This document shows positions 35,841-47,200 of a DNA stretch of 64,000 bases, piece after piece; position 1 is the first letter of the stretch; each line of letters starts with the position of its first letter. The notes under the pieces were generated by a model. It had not been told where the DNA came from and ran no database searches. It was given only the letters and a program-made list of their open reading frames with translations. The translations under genes were made by a program, and so were the position numbers. Source of the stretch: Epiperipatus broadwayi (taxonomy: Eukaryota; Onychophora; Udeonychophora; Euonychophora; Peripatidae); contig JAQFVV010006426.1 in NCBI GenBank assembly GCA_028023455.1, positions 1,552,001 through 1,616,000 of the forward strand, in the 5' to 3' direction.

Positions 35841-37363
35841 ATGGAGACCACAGCTATGCATGATCAAGCATTTGGCTTCAATATGGCCACTGAATTGCAT
35901 AAAAATTTAGACACTGTCAAATCGTATGCCACGGTCACAAAAACTAACATGCAAGCAACAAGTTCAAAGAATTTCGTGACCACAATAAATAATAAAATAG
36001 TTCTGAGATTTAGGAAAACAAATCCGAATGATATAAAACAGATTTAAAGATACAGGTAAACCAAGACCCTCCCCTTGAACACTGGACCGATAATATGCTA
36101 GAAAGAATTAATGAACACTTTAACAACATGATTCCATGGGGACTCTATACATTGTTCAAAAGATTTTTTTCACCAAACTCAATAGTAATATCTGCCACAG
36201 ATGCAAATATATCGTTGTATTGGTTTCCACGCACGTTATTATATCAAGCAATAACTGAAAACGAACTGTGAGAAACAATCGTAAGAATCACAGATCATCC
36301 AAATCCCAGATACCTCGCAATCGAATTTCTTAACAGTAGTCAAAAGAACCGATTTCTAAACCAAATTAAAACTTTAGACAATTACGCAATTGTTATAGTC
36401 GATCAAGATTGACAGAACCAAATTACAGGAATAATAAAAAATACATATTTTGGATACACGAAACAAGACTTTCAAAAATGATGGATCCATTTGGCAAGGT
36501 TATAGCATTTCAACCAATATACCTCAAAGACACACCAATATACAGCAATAGCTATGATTTTAAGTTAAAATTACACAATGTCATTGACCCAGAATCTATA
36601 CCAACACAAATTGCAGATCAGGAAGCTATGCTGAGCCTATATATAAGAGGTTTAAAACCACAATGCTATGCCTGTGGCAAAGTGGTCACCTAGCCACACA
36701 GTGCATGGATAGCCAACTCATACAGGGCCAGACACAAAATAATCAGCACATCCAATCCCAACATGAAGAGAGCAACAATACACAAGATAACACCAGCAAC
36801 TCAAACAGTCAATATGAAAACAATTACAGTACAAATGAAGCTACTAAAACAAACATGCAGAAGAAAACACAAATATACTTGAAACTACAACAGATAGCTC
36901 AAATAAATTAAATGAAAGCACTGATCAAATAGATCAAAATCAAGCAAAAATCATACCTGAAGTATCACAAACACCAGGCATATCAATCAGTAACACATCA
37001 GACTCAAATCCAGACATATCAAATGATACATACAACTCCCCAAAAACAAGCATGCCGCATATAATTATAAACAAAACATCTACAGATATTCTAGAGTCAC
37101 TAACCCCATGCCTCCCTCCCATAGAAACAACACCAACAGAAGTCCAAAAAGCTGGTCGGCCAAGGAGAAATAAATCAAAAAGAGCCAAAATAGATGAAAA
37201 CAATACTCTAACAGAAATGATTGAACACTTGGCAGAAAACTTAATACCTATGGAGCTGGATAGTAATCAAACCACTAATAACTGCTCACAAAACACTAGA
37301 GGTTATGCAAAAGCTTCACGCAAATTTCAAAACACTGTGAAACCAACTCACAGCCAATCATGA
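35841..37363 (+). pseudogene. LINE ORF1 (RNA-binding protein) remnant
   Basis: It starts at the ATG at 35,841 (METTAMHDQAFGF), right after the microsatellite, with an early VKSYATVTK segment. The middle is broken by stops. A CCHC zinc knuckle at about 36,663-36,712 reads CYACGK then, after a one-base shift, GHLATQCM. The C-terminal part (37,052-37,363) has a basic stretch GRPRRNKSKRAK and ends at TGA 37,361-37,363. ORF1 proteins bind element RNA during retrotransposition. Confidence 0.75.
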
Positions 37364-38065
37364 TAATGAAGCTAAAAATAACAGCATTTAATATCAGAGG
37401 GCTCAACTCAGTCAACAAAATACATCAGCTACATCAATGGATAAAGATTACACAACCTCATATACTAGGACTTCTAGAAACTAAAATATATAGTGGCTCA
37501 CAAATTGACCCCACAGTACATCTAAGCAGAGAAGGCTACTGTGCATGCTTTACAGACACATCATCTCCCTCAGGGGGTACTGGACTGCTCATAACACAAA
37601 GTTGTCCATTTCATTCATTCAAAATCATATATATATATAGATGCAAATTTACTAATAGTAACTTTTAGTCATCAAATCATCACACTAAACATTATATTTG
37701 TGTATATTCCACCGAGCCCTACAATTATCTCAAATATTATATTAAACATAAACTCCTTACTGGGCTCTAATTCACATCCAACTATACTAATTGGGGACTT
37801 CAACATGAAATATCAAGAGTTCATTTTAAAGTGGCTGCATCAAATATCAATTCCACTTATGAGTGCAGAGGGTTTTCTGTCAAATGAAGCAGTTACCTTT
37901 CACAATGGATGTCATACATCAAGAATTTATCTGTGCTTTTATTCACCTATGTTACACCAGCAAATCAGCCTAAACATCAACCCATCTCCCTTCTCTGATC
38001 ACTCTGCACAAACCATACTAATTAATCTGACAGGGAATCCAAACAACTGCACTTACACATGGTAA
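37360..38065 (+). pseudogene. LINE ORF2: APE-type endonuclease domain
   Basis: The ATG at 37,360 overlaps the ORF1 stop by four bases (ATGA). The domain shows ITAFNIRGLNS, PHILGLLETKI (metal-binding Glu), GGTGLLI, VYIPPSP, ILIGDFN and SDHSA, the landmarks of LINE apurinic-type endonucleases that nick the target. A frame change near 37,660 separates the two halves. Confidence 0.85.
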
Positions 38066-38286
38066 AACAATCAGAATTCTACTTCCAACTTCTAATCCAG
38101 AATTTATTTTTTCAGAAACATATATAATGCTTCACAAAATCAAAAATATGCAACTTAACCCCATTCAAAGATACTTAGCATTCATAAACATTTTATCATT
38201 TAATATAGATCACATTACATGCAAATTCCCCCCCCCCCCCCTCAAAACTGCTAGCACTGGCTGATGAAATACATAAACAGATTACA
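38066..38286 (+). other. LINE ORF2 linker with poly-C run
   Basis: No domain here. A run of 14 C at 38,228-38,241 is a likely slippage site that disrupts the frame. Confidence 0.6.
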
Positions 38287-39470
38287 ATGATAAACCCAAC
38301 ACACACCAGTCAACAACATGTATGCAGACTTACACAAACATACAATAACATCTGTAACCACCTGAAAAACTACCTAGCAATAAAAAAGAGTAAAGTCTGC
38401 CTCGGCCAACAACACACATGGACAAGAAAATACACTCACTGGGCTTTGGGCTACCCATCCACTGTCAGAGTGCCAATGGCACTCACAGAGCAGGGGCACA
38501 CATATGCAGGAGATAATATGTTAAAACCGATCTATCAGCATTTCAAACAAAAGCTGCAAGCATACCACCTAGTCAAATATAATCCTAATGTATTTGGAAA
38601 ACCAGAAACAAATACTCCATATAACATCACAGAATTTGCTACTAAACTGGCAACAGTACCTAATGCATGTCACTCAGGAGCACATGGAATCCCCAAATTT
38701 GTTCTTGCACATCTCAGTCAGTTCACTAGCCAATATTTATGTGACCTTGCAAATCATCTATCATAGAAGTTGCATGACATTCAAGGTTTATATCCAATAG
38801 CAATAGTCCCCTTCAACAAAAAACAAGTCCACGTATCAACACTATCTAGCCTATGACCAATCTCAATGGGGCCACTTACAATTAAAATAATTGAAAAAGT
38901 AGTCAAAGACAGCCTAGAGCCACATATTCTACCACTAATTTCACACAGCCAGTTTGCAAGGAAGCAATCATCAACTGTGCAGGTTGCAATGATATTCAAA
39001 ACAGTTATAAACTCAGTATGGGACAGAAAGAAATACGCACCAATTGCAGTTCAACTTGATATAGAAGCGGCTTTTGATTTGGTCGACATCAATACATTAA
39101 TCAATATGCTAGCTGACACCACAATTCCATGAACTCATCTGTACCTGCTCACAAACCTACTATTTAGCAGAGAAATACATATCACACTCAATGGCAAAAA
39201 TTCTCCATCATTCATTCCCACACAATCCATATCCCAAGGCTCACCACTAAACTCACTGCTGTTTACTTTTTACATCAACCCACTCATACTCAAAATTCAG
39301 CAGAGTATCAAGGGCATCCAGATACCAGGCACATCACAACATATAGCCTGCATTGCATATATGGATGACATCAAGTCTTCCTACCATCAAGAAAACAGAT
39401 ACCAATACTACAGAAAATACTGCAAGACTTTCAAGCAACACACCATCTAAAATTTAATCAAAACAAGACT
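38287..39470 (+). pseudogene. LINE ORF2: reverse transcriptase domain
   Basis: In order: HSGAHGIPKFVL, LYPIAIVPFNKK, PISMGPLTIKIIEKVV, QLDIEAAFDLVD (catalytic Asp of motif A), ISQGSPLNSLLFTFYINPL (motif B) and CIAYMDDI (motif C, YMDD). Stops at several points (for example 38,764 and 39,130) and a frame change after the YMDD block make it inactive. The enzyme copies element RNA at the nicked target. Confidence 0.85.
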
Positions 39471-39503
39471 GCTGCTTGGTCTCTATACACCAGTAAGCCA
39501 TAC

Positions 39504-40610
39504 ATGCAAATTTTTCAAGGCAAACCATCCCCTTTCCTCGGTTTTCCTTTCTACATGGGAACAAACACAATGAGGCAAAAAATTCATAACAAGTTAAAAT
39601 ATGAAGCAGAAATGATCACTGCCTCACTATCAAAAGCATACCTCTCAATATATGCTAAAGTACAATTGTTCAAACAGTGGGTAATCACCAAGATTATCTA
39701 TTATTCTCCCATAATTCAATTCTCAAAAGCCTTTACATCAAAAATCTCTTCATATTGCAATAAACTTCTATGGAATAGAAAGACAGTGTCAATATCTACA
39801 AAACAGCTTAGTCGACCAGCAAAACACAATGGTTTGGGGCTGCATAACATAGATATTTTTCGAATACAAAAGACCGCAAACCTGATAATAGCCACTCTCA
39901 GACATTTCCCAGAACTCCAGTATCTAATACAAATAATACCCACAGATAAACCTCCACCTTCACATTGCTATCTATCATCATTTATAAACCAGTTCAGAAT
40001 CACACATACTCAAATATCGCTGCAAACAACAACAAAATATTCATATTGACAGATATATGCAATGATATACCCAGGATATACATCAGATATTTCAACACAG
40101 ATGCTCAGAATAAACAACTGACAGCTGTTTAAAAAATTTAAAAAATGGTCCATGGAGCCCAAATTCTTTGATTTCCTCCTGAAACTAAATCTATATGCTT
40201 TGCCAACATCATATTTCTTAAGATACAGATGATTATATACAAAAATAGACCCTTTCTGCATGCTATGCCACCAAGCAGAAGAAACTCAACAACATCTGTT
40301 TTACAACTGCTCAGCATTAAACAATATTTGGCATGAAATAACAAATATATACAGAAAACCAAACATTTCCCTGCAAGATATTATAAGTCCATTCTGCAGA
40401 ACATCCACCCCAACAATCCGAGCAGCAACCTTCGTACTTTATGCATTTTGGTGCACACGATGCCCATTTTCTTTTGGCAACAATACAAAGCAGCATCCAT
40501 CAACTTTTCACAACAAGTTAGCACAATTAAAAACCAGAGACAATAAAATAGCACACCCAGACATTTTTGCGGCAACTTGGTCACTTGTAAAACAACGGTC
40601 AAATCTCTAA
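39504..40610 (+). pseudogene. LINE ORF2: thumb and C-terminal CCHC region
   Basis: FLGFPFYMG begins the post-palm region, which continues with AKVQLFKQWVITKIIYYSPI, a typical L1/Tx1 thumb pattern, and NGLGLHNI. After stops, 40,255-40,320 carries CMLC...HLFYNC, the C-terminal CCHC motif of L1-type ORF2. The frame ends at a TAA near 40,608. Minus-strand frames across this region are shadows. Confidence 0.8.
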
Positions 40611-40880
40611 TAGTTCTGCCTTTCCTCAACAATAGACTTAAAAAGAGAACAAGAAAATGGACAGCAAAAAATCCATGAATCAATAAATGATAACTTAGGA
40701 TAAACAATCCATCGCTCACCAGGTATATATGTAAGAACTTGGAAAGAACTTAAACACAATATAAACAATCCTTGGAAATATTAGTGTAAATGCATGTATA
40801 TAAAAATTATTAATGTAACCTGTTTTCTAGATTGAATAAAGTTCCCTTTTTCTAGATTGAATAAAGTTCCCTCTTTGAAA

Positions 40881-40904
40881 CATCATAATCATCATCATCA
40901 TCAT

Positions 40905-40972
<68 letters not shown>
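40881..40972. repeat. (ATC)n followed by (ATA)n
   Basis: ATC/CAT units to about 40,939 change to perfect ATA units to about 40,972. It directly follows the LINE 3' end. Confidence 0.95.
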
Positions 40973-40973
<1 letters not shown>

Positions 40974-41143
40974 TTATTAAATTAAAATAGTCCATGTTAA
41001 TTTTTTATTGCTAAGTCAATTGTGTATAATGCTTAAGTAATGAAAAAATTATATTCAATGTAAGCATTATAGATAAAAGATAAAAATCTGTATTGATATC
41101 AGTTACAGATTAAACACTCCCATTTTCTTTTATTTAACGACAT

Positions 41144-41150
41144 TATAAAT
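41144..41150 (+). promoter_or_regulatory. TATA box of the secreted-peptide gene
   Basis: TATAAAT lies 69-75 bp upstream of the ATG at 41,219. A start about 30 bp downstream (near 41,175, TGTGTAAATTACATTACTG) would give a 5' UTR of about 45 nt, usual for a compact secreted-protein gene. Confidence 0.5.
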
Positions 41151-41218
41151 ACTTCTAGATTAGAGTTGTGTAAATTACATTACTGCTTTTAAAGCCATTT
41201 AACACTTCTGTTTCAAAT

Positions 41219-41291
41219 ATGGCAAAAGTTTCTTTTATTTCAGCAATTGTTTTAGTTTTATTTTCTTTTTTGCTAAATGAGGTACACTCAG
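41219..41291 (+). CDS. Exon 1: signal peptide
   Basis: It encodes the whole signal peptide and the first base of codon 25. Donor G|GTAAATG at 41,292. Ending the signal peptide exactly at a phase-1 intron is common in secreted and venom-type gene families. Confidence 0.75.
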
Positions 41292-44200
41292 GTAAATGAA
41301 TTTTTGTTAATATGCTTATAATGTTATTAAATTAATCTTGTTCTCAATTAATCAAAACTATATCAGCTCATTTCATTGCTTGTCATTTCTGTGTGTGCTT
41401 AAATATTGGTGTAATTTACAGTTTAAACTTAGTTTCAGTGATGTTTATAAAGATACACATTGGAAGTGTTTTTCAGAAATTCGGTCATGTCAATAAGCTA
41501 ACATTTTATACAAAACAAAATTGAAAGGTTTTTTTACATTTGAATTCAACTTAAATTTTTTATTTTACATAGCTATATAAAAATCAGAAAATCTTAGCTA
41601 TTAATTGCTATGTAATAATTTTTAATTAATGGACAAAATTAGCAAACTGTCAGTTTTTTTAAAGGAAATTTTTTTTTTTAAACTTCATAATGACAAAATG
41701 TATGTGGAACTAAAGCTATTAGTTGTTTTGTATTGTTAAGTTGAAAATATCGAAAAAACATTTTTTTACTTTATTTTAGTATGCTGATGTTACCATTACT
41801 TTTACAATTCATTTGGCTTTCAGAAATAGATGAGAGACAAAAAATAAATGTTTTGTAGTTTTTGAATTTGCAGCATCTTCAAAAAGATGTTTTATTTGAC
41901 AACCAACTGATTTGCTTTTTTACTAAATTATATTTAATTTCATTAAATTATATAAAGGAAAAAATAAAGAGCATTATACAGTTTTTACAATTTACAGAAA
42001 TATTTTTTACTACTTTCGTTTATATGCTATGAATTCATAAATTATTTTTATTATATTGTCTTGATTGTTCTTACAATTAGTCATTTTTATTTTGAACTTG
42101 TTAAATTAATTAATATAAAAACATATTTTGCAATTTTTAATTTTACTATGGAATATTTTTTTTAAAAATCTATATTTAAACTAAAAGATATGTTATTTGT
42201 TTTTTTAAATAAATATGTAGGATATACATTTTCAATTTTTAAATTTGTTTTAATTTTTTTATCCGATTTTTTATTAGTTTAAGATAATTCCATTACCAAA
42301 GTAACAATCAATTACAACACCATAATTTCGTTTTCTATGTAGAAAGAATGAATCATTTTATTGTTGTGATAATTTACATATTTGTCCAAATGTCCCATTT
42401 TTCTACTCTACCATTATTGAAACACAACATATATCAAATTCTATTATTATTTATTGAACAAATAATTCTGCAATTTTATTAAAAAAAATTCTATCTTTTA
42501 TTCAATATTGACATAATGATAATGACCAATAATTGACCACAACATATTTAGATAGTAATTAAAAACTATCAAGTGAGAACATACACATTAGAATTTTTTT
42601 GATAAATCACATTATGTATTTTTCAATATTTTATATATATAATCAATTTTGAACCTTATCATAATGGTCTGTATAATTTAGTACTTAACCTATGTTGCAC
42701 ATTTTAATTTAATAATCAATTTTTCAATTGTCAACCGATGGTATAAATCTCAATTTTCCAAAACAACCCTAAACAGAAAAAATAACCATCTTAACAAGTG
42801 ACAAATCAGTATAAATTTGACTTATATTTAATTTAAGCAAATTTTTTAGGCTTATTTCAAATTATAAGAAATTGCAAATAAAATTATCATAATATGAAAA
42901 ATGTACAGTTTCTTTTTTACTTGTTGATACAGTAGTAAAATTAAATGCAGATTATAAAGAGAAAAACACAAGTGTCAGAAATTATTGCAGAATAATATAA
43001 AAGTCAATGTTTGGTACTAATAATGAATAATTTTATTATTTTTTTTGAATGTATGAATGGTAAAATACATATAGATACTTTATTTTTGTCAAAAATATTT
43101 AAGTTTAATTTTGATGCTGAAATTTTTTTGCATAAAATTGATTCACTGAGCTTAATATTGTCATGATACACAGTTTAATACTGATCAATTATGCACAATA
43201 TATCTTAATTATATCATGATTTATAAAATTTTCATAAATTCTATTAAACTATGTTATAGAACAAGGGTGGCCAATACACCAACAGTGGTCAACCAGTCAA
43301 TTGCATGCCCTCCAAAAATTTATTGGGAAGTATGTAAACATTAACAAATTATTCTGATAAAGTCAGAGCTGATTTGAATACAAAAAGTAACAAAAAATAA
43401 AAATTCAAAAATATTCTTGTTTAAAAATAGTTACATTTAATATATCACCTATTGTTATTATTGATCTCAAAAGTAAACCTAGTTTGGAAAAAGCTGAAAA
43501 GAATTAAATCATTTTGGGTAATTCTAGAGCTAAAATTTTTAGAAATATTTAATTACCATTTTCCTGAACTGAAATAATAATACTTTGTCCTGTAGAAACA
43601 ATTTTAATGAACTGATTTTAAAATAAAAAAATGTATGAACTTTTAAAAACACTTCATGTAGTAATTTAATAAAGGTAATATAATAAAATATTTTATAGAG
43701 TGATATATACAAATTATTATACTAGAGGGAGCTGAGATAATTTAATAGAAGTCATATAAAATGTCATCAACAGTTTGTATTTTATAGAAAAAAAATTCAT
43801 TAGTCTGTATTTTTTAAAAACATTACCAATATTTTTGACCAACTGAAAAGTTCTTGTAACAAAACACTAATTTGTAGCACATTTTAAAAAAGCCAAGATT
43901 CCAAACTGTTATTTTTTCATTCCTGTTGTTACACCAAAAAAGTAATATTTTTTTAATGGTTTTCAGTTAGAAACCCTGAAAAAATATTGTTGCACTCAAA
44001 TATAAAATGTCACCCCCAACAACTCAATGTTTAACCACCCCTGTTATAGAAGAAGTTTATGCTTTTAGTAAATTGTTTATAACTCTATGACCTATTTTAT
44101 CATGAACTCTTGTCAATATAGTAAAAAATAAATCATCATTATAACCCAATGTACACTTCACAATTCTGATATTAATAGATTGCAAGATCTCTAGTAAGTA

Positions 44201-47200
44201 AATGTTTGAATTTTTTTATTGACAAATTTTAGGTTATTTAAATTATACATTTTGTATTAGCAGAATTGCTTTCTTTTAATTTTGGAAAATGGCATTCTGT
44301 TATAAAAATAATTAAAAAGTATTTTTTTTATAAATATTTTAGTCAAAGATTATTTTACAAATAAAAAAAAAAGGATTTTATAACTAATAACAAAGAACAA
44401 ATTTTGTCATAAATGGTATGTAAAAAAATACAGTATTATATCTGCTGGAAGCACTAGTTTATTCTATACCATATGTGCATATAATGTTTCGATGTTTGAA
44501 TAACAATATTCATTTTATTGTTTTAAAAAAAGCAAATAGGCATACTGATGAGCTACTTGTATGACACCACAATTTCATATTTGAAGAGATGGTTTTGGAT
44601 TTTAAAAATAACAGATTGAGTAAATATCTTAAATTTGCATATTAATTTAACATGTTTGAATAGGGTAAAACATTATAGTAAACTATGATAACAGCATTTC
44701 AAAACATATATTCAATAGTTCAGAGTAATATTGTATAAAATATAAATATAGAGAAATCATGCACACATTTTATTCTTATGAAATGGTCTTTGAAAAGATA
44801 ATAAACTGAATTAAAAAAAATGTCTAATAAAAGAAGAAAATTATATGATAATTGTAAAATTGGAACAATTGATATATGTTTTCCAAGAATGAAACAAAAA
44901 TATAACTACACAATATTTATTAGGGTAAAATTACAATTATATGATATATAATATATATGGTATATGAGCAAAGATTTTCACATGACCCACCACTTTATCT
45001 AAAACACCGATACACTTAAACACATATATATTGAAAAAAATAAATAATCACCAATATACATATTTTGTGCTAAACCAGCAATCATCAGTTGGTCCAGATT
45101 ATCATCTCCACACATATATACTATAAGTGCTCAGGTATATATTAAGATAGTCAGTCTTCATACTTTAATGGACAGGCTTCAATCTACTCCACACTCCAAC
45201 TCTTCAACGATCCATCCAATTGAAAATCTGATGATGGAATGCTCAAAGGCCACCCTGAGGCTGAGATTCTTGTCACACCCATGTTGACCTAAGGTCAATC
45301 TGAACCCCACATGTACAGGACCTAATCCATTTAATACATATCAAGGATGGGCAGACATCTTTACAATGACATTTATAAAAAATTGACAATATGTTTGTGC
45401 ATTTTCAAACAATTAAATGGTAAAAAATTTAAGAATGTCCATTGTTCATGGATAGAATTGTTAAAAATCAAAAATTAATTTAAACATTGTATATCATATC
45501 ATATTGAATGCAATAATTATTAAATCACATAGATGATACTATTGAATTATAATTTCTTGTTCTTGATACAAATAGTAAAACGTGACATTATTCTTAAAAT
45601 AAGCAGTATATGTAAGTTTTTATATCTTTTCATTATTGTAACCATTTGATATTTTTTATCATATATTATTAATATATACATGTCTTTAACAATTTCATAA
45701 TTTTATTTTTATTTTTAGCACCTCACCAAGAAAAAAAGCATAAGAACATTAAACTTGATAAAGAAATTTTAGATTGTCTGGAGAAATATTCTGATCAACT
45801 TCCTGGTAAGCTTATGATGCTATTTTATATTTCTCATAAATATCAAAATTTTTAAATATAGAAAATTGTTTCCATCTGTATATAAAAAACATCAACTCTG
45901 ACAATACATAATTTTGTTTTTTATGATGGAATTTTAAATAGCCTTGAGTCAATTAAAATTTTTTAAACTTTTAGAGATATATGAGCAATAAGACAAAAAA
46001 TATATTTAACTGGAAGAATGTGGGAACTTTATATTCACTTGAACTAGATAAAATTCTCTTTATGTAAAAATAAAAAAGAAATAGTTCATAGATAAATAAT
46101 ATTATATCAGTAATTTTAAAAATTGACAGGACATTTATACTTTAAAAACTATCACTCTTTTTTCTTTTCAAACAATGAATTTAAAAAAAATTCATTTATT
46201 ATACTTAATTTTTGCACATGTTGACTATATATATATATAAATCTACTCTTCTCAGCCATTAATTTTACATTTGTATTCACGTGTTGTCTTTATAAATTCT
46301 TTTCGAATATACCACAAAGGATTAAAATGTTGGAGAAATATGTAATTTTTATTATATTACATTCTATTCATTTTATACATTTCATTTTATAATAAGAACC
46401 ATATCGAAAACAAGCAATGTTAAGAATTATATTGCTAATTATACAAATAAATCAAGTAACAATAAAAAATGTTAAAATTAAAATAAAATGGTTAAAATAT
46501 TGGAAAAATATGTAATTTCCATCATATCAATGTTTTATTTCCTATTTAATAAGGAATTATATGTAAAGAAAACATTGTTTAGAATTGTATTTTTAATCAT
46601 ATAAATAAAATAAGTTAAAATATAAATGTTAATAAAATTTTCTTTTTCCAGATTATTCAATAATAAACTTTTGGTCATAATATATTTATATATTTTTATA
46701 AAATATAAAATTATTTGTAATTTAATAAAAAACACGAAAACGCATGTGTACTTTATGATATCCTTAAACTTACAACCTACATTTAACATACATACTTTCT
46801 GAAATTATTATTTGCTACTATGTTATACTGAAATATGAAATTATTACCAAATTATAAAAAAACCCTCTTTCTAATATATAAGGTGCTTACAATAATGTTG
46901 TTTATTCTTCAAATGGCAATTTAATTATAATGTGTATAATATTTGTGATTAATACAAATAGAATCATACATACTTTACAGAGAATTCACCTTAGTATTGA
47001 CTTTTTTACTATATAGGCCTACACTCCTTAAAACACTAATGAAAATTTGTTGTACACATTTTAATTTGTTTAAATTAGTAAACAATTTTTATAAAAGAGC
47101 ATTTTCTTTAACTATATTTATAATTTATTAAGATGATAGTAATATCACTTGACTCTGTTATATATGTCACATGCATCTCATTTTTATAGTACAATGTTTC

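Larger units (their letters stand above)
35833..40872 (+). mobile_element. Near-full-length, decayed L1/Tx1-type LINE
   Basis: The element has an ORF1 with a CCHC knuckle, an ORF2 with APE-type endonuclease, reverse transcriptase and a C-terminal CCHC, and a short 3' UTR. The UTR ends in a duplicated 25-bp unit (TTTTCTAGATTGAATAAAGT, 40,822-40,871). The 5' end abuts (TAA)n, and the 3' end runs within a few bases into (ATC)n(ATA)n instead of poly(A). Numerous stops and frame changes make this copy inactive. A second fragment of the same family is at 58,486-59,412. Confidence 0.85.
41292..45718 (+). other. Intron 1 (4,427 bp)
   Basis: AT-rich. It holds the hAT-type element at 43,262-44,043 and a possible SINE at 44,970-45,355. 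The rest shows nothing recognisable. Acceptor TTTTATTTTTATTTTTAG. Confidence 0.7.

Noticed and set aside
46535-46789. 84-codon minus-strand frame within intron 2
   Set aside because: Extremely AT-rich, low-complexity Ile/Lys/Asn composition and no similarity; consistent with chance.
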